DNA from: Bacteroidota bacterium
Lineage (GTDB): Bacteria; Bacteroidota; Bacteroidia; AKYH767-A; OLB10
Assembly: GCA_016713525.1 (NCBI GenBank)
Contig: JADJOZ010000007.1
Location: 1 to 64,000 of the forward strand
Direction of reading: 5' to 3'
Length of the DNA: 64,000 nt
The notes under the pieces were generated by a model. The model was not told the origin of the DNA and ran no database searches. It saw nothing but the letters and a program-made list of their open reading frames with translations. The first letter of the stretch is position 1; the number at the start of each line of letters is the position of its first letter. Positions 59,284-64,000 of this stretch are shown here, piece by piece. Made by a program: the position numbers and the translations under genes.

Positions 59284-60413
59284 ATGAAATTCCGGCTTTT
59301 GCTGAAGACCCGGGAAGTAAAGCCAGAGCCGGAGAAATAACAACCGATCATGGCACCATTCCCACCCCTATTTTTATGCCTGTTGGAACCGCCGGTTCTG
59401 TAAAAAGCGTGCATCAGAGGGAATTAGTCAATGATATTGATGCCAAAATAATTTTAGGAAACACCTATCACCTCAATCTCAGACCAAGCACTTCCATTCT
59501 GCAACAGGCTGGCGGATTGCACAAATTTATGGGTTGGGAACGACCGATTTTGACCGATAGTGGTGGATATCAGGTTTATTCGCTTGCCGCAAACCGAAAA
59601 ATAAAGGAAGAAGGTGTACACTTCCGGTCTCATATAGATGGATCAAAACACTTTTTATCGCCTGAAACTTCTATGGAAATTCAGCGGGTAATTGGTGCCG
59701 ATATCATTATGGCATTTGATGAATGTACACCATTCCCGTGTGACCACAGAACCGCTAAAAAATCGATGGAAATGACCCATCGTTGGTTAACCCGATGTTG
59801 TGAATATGTTGATAACATGTCGCCACTTTATGGTCACAGTCAGGCACTTTTTCCGATTGTTCAAGGAAGTGTTTACAAAGATCTCAGAGCACAGTCAGCA
59901 GAAGTAATTGCATCTGCTAACCGGGAAGGCAATGCCATCGGAGGATTATCGGTTGGTGAACCGGCAGAAGACATGTATGAAATGACAGATTTGGTTTGTA
60001 GCATTTTACCAAAAGATAAACCCCGGTATTTAATGGGAGTTGGAACTCCTGTTAATTTACTCGAATGTATAGCACTGGGAATCGACATGTTTGATTGTGT
60101 AATGCCTACACGCAACGCCCGTAATGGCATGTTATTTACAAGCGAAGGTTTCATCAACATCAGAAATGAAAAGTGGAAAGACGACTTCTCTCCAATTGAT
60201 GCTCAGGGAAATTGCTTTGCCGACACCCAATATTCCAAAGCTTATCTTAGACATCTCATCATATCAAAAGAAATATTAGGTGCTCAAATTGCAACCTTAC
60301 ATAATCTTTCATTTTATTTGTGGTTAGTTAGAGAGGCCAGAGTTCGCATTATTGAAGGCACATTTGCAAGCTGGAAAAATGTGATGGTTAAAAAACTGGC
60401 TCAAAGGATATGA
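59284..60413 (+). CDS. tgt: tRNA-guanine transglycosylase, one frameshift near the start
   Basis: Tgt exchanges guanine 34 for preQ1 in tRNAs with GUN anticodons. The ATG at 59284 gives MKFRL; one base change near 59300 joins it to EDPGSKARAGEITTDHG, restoring the family's N-terminus before PIFMPVGTAGSVKSVHQREL. Further motifs are ILTDSGGYQVYSL, MAFDECTPFP, GGLSVGEP and FDCVMPTRNARNG (nucleophile Asp). The usual CxCxxC zinc site is replaced by NCFADTQYSKAYLRHL, with a single cysteine. Total about 376 residues. The stop overlaps the lptG ATG. Confidence 0.95.
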
Positions 60414-61497
60414 GAACCTCCGTCAAAATATTGGATGCATACATTATAAAGAAGTTCCTTTCAACTTTCTTTTTTGCATTGGGATTGATTATCCTGATTG
60501 CCATTGTATTTGATATTTCAGAGAAAATCGATGACTTTTTGGAAAAGAAAGCCCCATTAGAGTCAATAATTTTCGATTATTATTTGAATTTTATCCCCTA
60601 TTTCGCTAATCTTTTCAGTCCGCTATTCATTTTCATCTCAGTTATTTTCTTTACTTCAAAAATGGCAAGCCAGACAGAAATTGTTGCCATATTATCGAGT
60701 GGGATCAGCTTCAGAAGATTGTTAGCACCATACATGGTTGTTGCGGCCATCATTGCCAGTTTGTCTTTTTATCTCAATGGTTGGGTGATACCTCATTCCA
60801 ATGAAACCCGTCTGGCATTCGAAAATACCTACATCAAAAATCCATATGTTTTAAAAACCAGAAATATTCATCGTCAGATAAATCCTGGACAATTTATTTA
60901 TTTTGAAAGTTACAATACATTGGATGATATAGGATACCGTTTTTCCTATGAAAAATTCGATAATGGCAAGCTATTGTATAAAATGAATGCGGAAAGATTG
61001 GTCTGGGACACAGTCAAAACAGTATGGAGAGCCGAAACCTTTACCATCCGCGAAATTGATGGTATGAAAGAGAAACTCAGAATTGGTGTGGCACTTGATA
61101 CCACTTTTTCCTTTTATCCGGAAGAATTCAACCGAAGGGAGAACAACATTCAAACTATGGATATGAATGAACTGGAAACATACATTCAGGATAAAAAATG
61201 AGAGGTGCCGAAGGACTTCAGTTTGATGAAGTTGAAAAATACCGACGATCTTCATTTCCATTTGCCACATTCATTCTTACCATTATAGGTGTGTCATTAT
61301 CGAGCAGAAAAGTTCGGGGCGGTATCGGGCTCCAGATTGGTGCTGGAATTTTATTAAGCTTTACTTATATTATGTTTATGCAGGTCTCGACTACATTTGC
61401 AACAAATGGAAATTTTCCGGCTATCATTGCAGTGTGGATTCCAAATATAGTTTATGCGCTGGTGGCAGTAATACTTATGAGAAATGCTCCTAAATAA
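60410..61497 (+). CDS. LptF/LptG-family permease (YjgP/YjgQ), one frameshift
   Basis: A membrane subunit of the lipopolysaccharide-exporting ABC transporter, about 362 residues. The start reads LDAYIIKKFLSTFFFALGLIILIAIVFDI, with IPYFANLFSPLFIFISVIFFTSKMAS, IVAILSSGISFRRLLAPYM and the periplasmic beta-jellyroll (NIHRQINPGQFIYFESYN). The frame ends at 61201 in YIQDKK-stop. An A missing from the A6 run joins it to MRGAEGLQFDEVEKYRRSSFPFATFILTIIGVSLSSRKVRGG and the last three membrane helices. LptG/LptF paralogues cannot be told apart here. Confidence 0.9.
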
Positions 61498-61520
61498 GCT
61501 CTTTCAAAAATCATGTTAAA

Positions 61521-61565
61521 AAAAATTGAATGTACCATTAAGAGCAAATGGTACATTCAATTTTT
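61521..61565. terminator. bidirectional terminator with 19-bp stem
   Basis: 61521-61539 and 61547-61565 are perfect inverted repeats (core TTGAATGTACCATT) with loop AAGAGCA. The A5 and T5 ends give a T tract in both directions between convergent genes. Confidence 0.9.
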
Positions 61566-61576
61566 CAACAGCTTTT

Positions 61577-62008
61577 TTACAAAACATCCACTTTGCGATG
61601 TGATCCGTCGCAATAAGGTTTATTTGAAGAAGCACCGCACCGGCACAAAGCAACCTGTCCTTCTTTCAGCGTTTCGTTCCCATTTTCATCAACAACCGTA
61701 CAATTGCCTTTTACAATTAAGGGACCTTTACTCATCACATGAACCTTAATATTAACGTCATTTTCATTGTTTTTCGTTTCTATATTCTTGATTTGATTTT
61801 TTTCAATTGATAATGCTCCGGAAGGGCACTTAGAAACCTGTGCAACTATCTGCTCAGTAGTACTTCCTTCAGGAGTAATCCAGCGACGTTTACGGGGATC
61901 GAATACTTCAGATAGTCCACGGAAACAGATGGCGGAATGGATACATAAATGTGGTTGCCACACAACTGTGACTTCTCCATTATTATATCGTTTGGTAATT
62001 TCTTTCAT
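61577..62008 (-). CDS. YjdI-type (4Fe-4S) domain fused to a CDGSH iron-sulfur domain
   Basis: A 143-residue protein of two cluster modules. Residues 1-70 match the divergent ferredoxin-like YjdI/Fer4_19 domain (VVWQPHLCIHSAICFRGL with Cys22 and Cys28, and SKCPSGALS with Cys61). Residues 90-140 form a CDGSH domain: GPLIVKGNCTV, then CRCGASSNKPYCDGSH, giving the three-Cys one-His ligand set of a redox-active 2Fe-2S cluster. It is probably a redox or cluster-transfer protein. It follows the OsmC gene after 14 bases, suggesting a shared oxidative-stress role (inference). Confidence 0.9.
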   Translation of the reverse strand: MKEITKRYNNGEVTVVWQPHLCIHSAICFRGLSEVFDPRKRRWITPEGSTTEQIVAQVSKCPSGALSIEKNQIKNIETKNNENDVNIKVHVMSKGPLIVKGNCTVVDENGNETLKEGQVALCRCGASSNKPYCDGSHRKVDVL

Positions 62009-62022
62009 GTTTAAGTATAGAA

Positions 62023-62442
62023 TTAAGAAATAACATATAATTTATTTTCAATAGCTATAGAATTCGATAAAGTTTTATGAACCGGACATTTGCCGCTGAT
62101 CACCAATAAACGTGCAATTTGATCATCATCGAGATCTCCTGTAAAAGAGAGCTCCTGTACAATTTTGGTTTGCTGAACTCCGGAAACCACCTGACGTTCC
62201 ATTTTTACATTGGTTGTTACATAATCCAGCTTCCATCCTTTTCTGTCGGCATACATTCGTACAGTAATGCAGGTACAGGAAGCTAATGCCGCCAATAGGA
62301 AATCGTGAGGACGAGGACCTTTGTTACTACCTCCATGATCAAGAGGTTCATCAGCATAAAAAAGATGCCCACCTGAATTTAACAAGGTTGTATAAGCGGC
62401 ACCTGATAAAGATCCCGATAAGGTATTAATTTTTATTTCCAT
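62023..62442 (-). CDS. OsmC-family protein
   Basis: The intact 139-residue protein has DEPLDHGGSNKGPRPHDFLLAALASCTCITVRMYADRKGW and a second cysteine in ISGKCPVHKTLS, the paired redox cysteines of OsmC peroxidases. It belongs to a different subfamily from the broken OsmC at 316-728 (no HAGCF motif). It is the first gene of a two-gene minus-strand unit with the Fe-S protein. It is divergent from the TonB receptor. Confidence 0.9.
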   Translation of the reverse strand: MEIKINTLSGSLSGAAYTTLLNSGGHLFYADEPLDHGGSNKGPRPHDFLLAALASCTCITVRMYADRKGWKLDYVTTNVKMERQVVSGVQQTKIVQELSFTGDLDDDQIARLLVISGKCPVHKTLSNSIAIENKLYVIS

Positions 62443-62546
62443 AAAATCTAAATTTGTGCTGAATTACAGTTAATTCGACAACGGACACTAAATTACGAAA
62501 CATTCTGTTAAAGTAATTTGTTTCTTCGTGTTATTAATAAATCTAT

Positions 62547-64000
62547 ATGAAACATACTTTTAAACTCCTGATCTTCTGGCTTCTATTCATTTATTCAGTT
62601 CCTGCAACAGCATTTCCAGGGCCAAAAGCATCGGATAATGGCACCATTAAAGGTAAAACGGTAGATAGCAAAACCAGAGAGCCACTTCCTTTCGTGAATA
62701 TTATTGTTCTGGGAACATCTGTTGGAACTACATCGGATGCCACCGGTTCCTTTATTTTGAAAAATGTAAAACCGGGTTATGTAAAACTCGGTGCTTCAAG
62801 CGTTGGCTATAAATCTTTCACTTCCGCCGACATATTCGTTACCAATGAAAAAGTTCCTTTCATTGAAATTGCTTTGGAACCTACAACAGCTGATCTTAAG
62901 GAAGTAGTTATTTCAGGACCACAATTTGTCAAGAGAGAAGAGAGTCCGGTTTCTCTTCAAACAATTGGCATTCGTGAAATTGAAAGGAACCCCGGAGGCA
63001 ACAGAGATATCTCCAGAGTTATTCAATCTTTACCCGGAGTTGCATCATCACCCAGTTTCAGAAATGATATAGTCATCAGAGGCGGTTCTCCTTCAGAGAA
63101 TAAGTTTTACCTTGACGGGATGGAAGTTCCTATTATTAATCATTTTCAAACACAGGGATCGACCGGTGGACCCGTTGGTATTATAAATGTGGATCTGGTA
63201 AGAGAGGTAGACTTTTATTCAGGCGCATTCCCAGTGAATAAAGGGAACACCTTAAGTTCGATAATGGAATTTAAACTCCTGGAAGGAAATCAGGAAAAGA
63301 CCGGATTCAGGGGTACCGTTGGTTCATCTGACTTGGGATTTACAATTGATGGACCGATTACTTCAAAAACAAATTACATAGTTTCTGTCAGACGATCCTA
63401 TTTACAATTTTTATTTGAAGCCCTTAAATTACCTTTTTTACCAACCTACACCGATTTACAATTTAAAGTGCGGCATAAGATTAATGAACGAAATGAAATA
63501 ATTTTTCTGGGTATTGGCGCATACGATCAATTTAAACTGAATACCAATGTTAACGATAATGTGGATGATGCCGAACAATTAGAGTATAACAATTATTTGC
63601 TGGGAAATATTCCAACCAATAATCAGTGGAATTACTCAACCGGAGCAATTTACAAACACTTTGGCAAAAACAGTTTAACTAATGTGGTGCTGAGCAGAAG
63701 CACCTTGAATAACAGTTCAGAAAAATTCAGGAACAACAATGAAAATGTGGCTACTGATCAGATTTTCGATTATGAATCTGAAGAAACAGAGAACAAATTC
63801 AGGGTTGAAAATAATTTATCGAAAGGAACCATGAAAGTATTAAGTGGTTTTAGTTTAGAATATGCCGATTATTTTGTAAAAGGCTTCGACAATATTAACA
63901 CTTCATCCGGACCGGTAAAAAGATCCTACAATTCATCATTAAATGTTTTCAAATACGGACTTTTTGTATCGGTTTCAAAGCCGGTATTTAAAAACCGATT
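62547..64000 (+). CDS. TonB-dependent receptor with carboxypeptidase-regulatory-like domain, cut by window edge
   Basis: The frame opens at ATG 62547 and stays open to the window end (484 codons seen). A signal peptide (FKLLIFWLLFIYSVPATAF) is followed by a CarboxypepD-regulatory-like beta-sandwich (GTIKGKTVDSKTREPLPFVNIIVLGTSVGTTSDATGSF), a linker and the plug domain (EVVISGPQFVKREESPVS, RVIQSLPGVASSPSFRNDIVIRGG, FYLDGMEVPIINHF, DFYSGAFPVNKGNTLSS). Outer-membrane barrel strands begin after about 250. The absence of a SusD gene downstream in view leaves the ligand open; it may take up iron complexes, oligosaccharides or peptides. Confidence 0.93.
   Translation, partial: MKHTFKLLIFWLLFIYSVPATAFPGPKASDNGTIKGKTVDSKTREPLPFVNIIVLGTSVGTTSDATGSFILKNVKPGYVKLGASSVGYKSFTSADIFVTNEKVPFIEIALEPTTADLKEVVISGPQFVKREESPVSLQTIGIREIERNPGGNRDISRVIQSLPGVASSPSFRNDIVIRGGSPSENKFYLDGMEVPIINHFQTQGSTGGPVGIINVDLVREVDFYSGAFPVNKGNTLSSIMEFKLLEGNQEKTGFRGTVGSSDLGFTIDGPITSKTNYIVSVRRSYLQFLFEALKLPFLPTYTDLQFKVRHKINERNEIIFLGIGAYDQFKLNTNVNDNVDDAEQLEYNNYLLGNIPTNNQWNYSTGAIYKHFGKNSLTNVVLSRSTLNNSSEKFRNNNENVATDQIFDYESEETENKFRVENNLSKGTMKVLSGFSLEYADYFVKGFDNINTSSGPVKRSYNSSLNVFKYGLFVSVSKPVFKNR

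Noticed and set aside
61198..61497. Separate small membrane protein starting MRGAEGL
   Set aside because: It completes the missing C-terminal half of LptF/LptG; one A in an A6 run restores a single frame.

Overview
The window looks like a chromosome segment from a member of the Bacteroidota. The evidence is the many secreted proteins with type IX secretion (T9SS) sorting domains, the giant PKD-repeat adhesins, the TAnnTTTG promoter element (characteristic of this phylum) in front of many genes, and phylum-typical gene sets (DUF4783-nadC, DUF4834, CtlX, carboxypeptidase-regulatory-like TonB receptor). A genus cannot be named from the sequence alone.

Layout. 1-6.4 kb: densely frameshifted remains of an MFS transporter, an OsmC protein, two tRNA-Leu genes and two T9SS-exported surface proteins, with heptamer and palindromic repeats between them. 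6.4-6.9 kb: repeat-rich intergenic DNA (duplicated T9SS tail, palindromes, three 49-bp hairpin units). 7-20.7 kb: housekeeping and repair genes (DEDDh exonuclease/GIY-YIG protein, CtlX-GNAT fusion, trmD-rplS, uvrA, AlkB hydroxylase, YceI, a glycosyltransferase, rlmH, DUF4783-nadC-yihY). 20.7-28.9 kb: a ~1,930-residue PKD protein, a TPR protein and a Kelch T9SS protein. 29.2-36.8 kb: a CDP-sugar cassette (rfbF, rfbG, sugar C-methyltransferase, reductase/epimerase, a two-subunit transketolase, a TylF-like methyltransferase, a family 2 glycosyltransferase). 36.9-41.1 kb: a second Kelch protein and a glycine-rich/PKD protein with a type B sorting domain. 41.2-53.2 kb, minus strand: a surface-polysaccharide group (asnB, LpxD-like acyltransferase, PIG-L deacetylase, wecB, glycosyltransferase, YfhO) downstream of DUF4834 and carB. 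53.5-64 kb: hydrolase, BNR-type T9SS protein, rpmH, rsmG, an ECF-like sigma factor, a membrane glycosyltransferase, tgt-lptG, a YjdI/CDGSH Fe-S protein with OsmC, and the start of a TonB-dependent receptor that leaves the window.

The strongest candidate for new biology is the CDP-sugar cassette. It couples CDP-glucose 4,6-dehydration to a C-methyltransferase and to a split transketolase. This suggests a branched-chain sugar whose branch is a two-carbon ketol unit (inference).

Throughout the window, genes are broken by single-base indels, often in homopolymers, and by a few in-frame TAA codons. The breaks hit essential genes and tRNAs and are far denser in the first 6.4 kb. I read most of them as consensus errors of a long-read assembly rather than true pseudogenes. 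Where a gene is interrupted I give the span of the whole gene and say where the frame changes.
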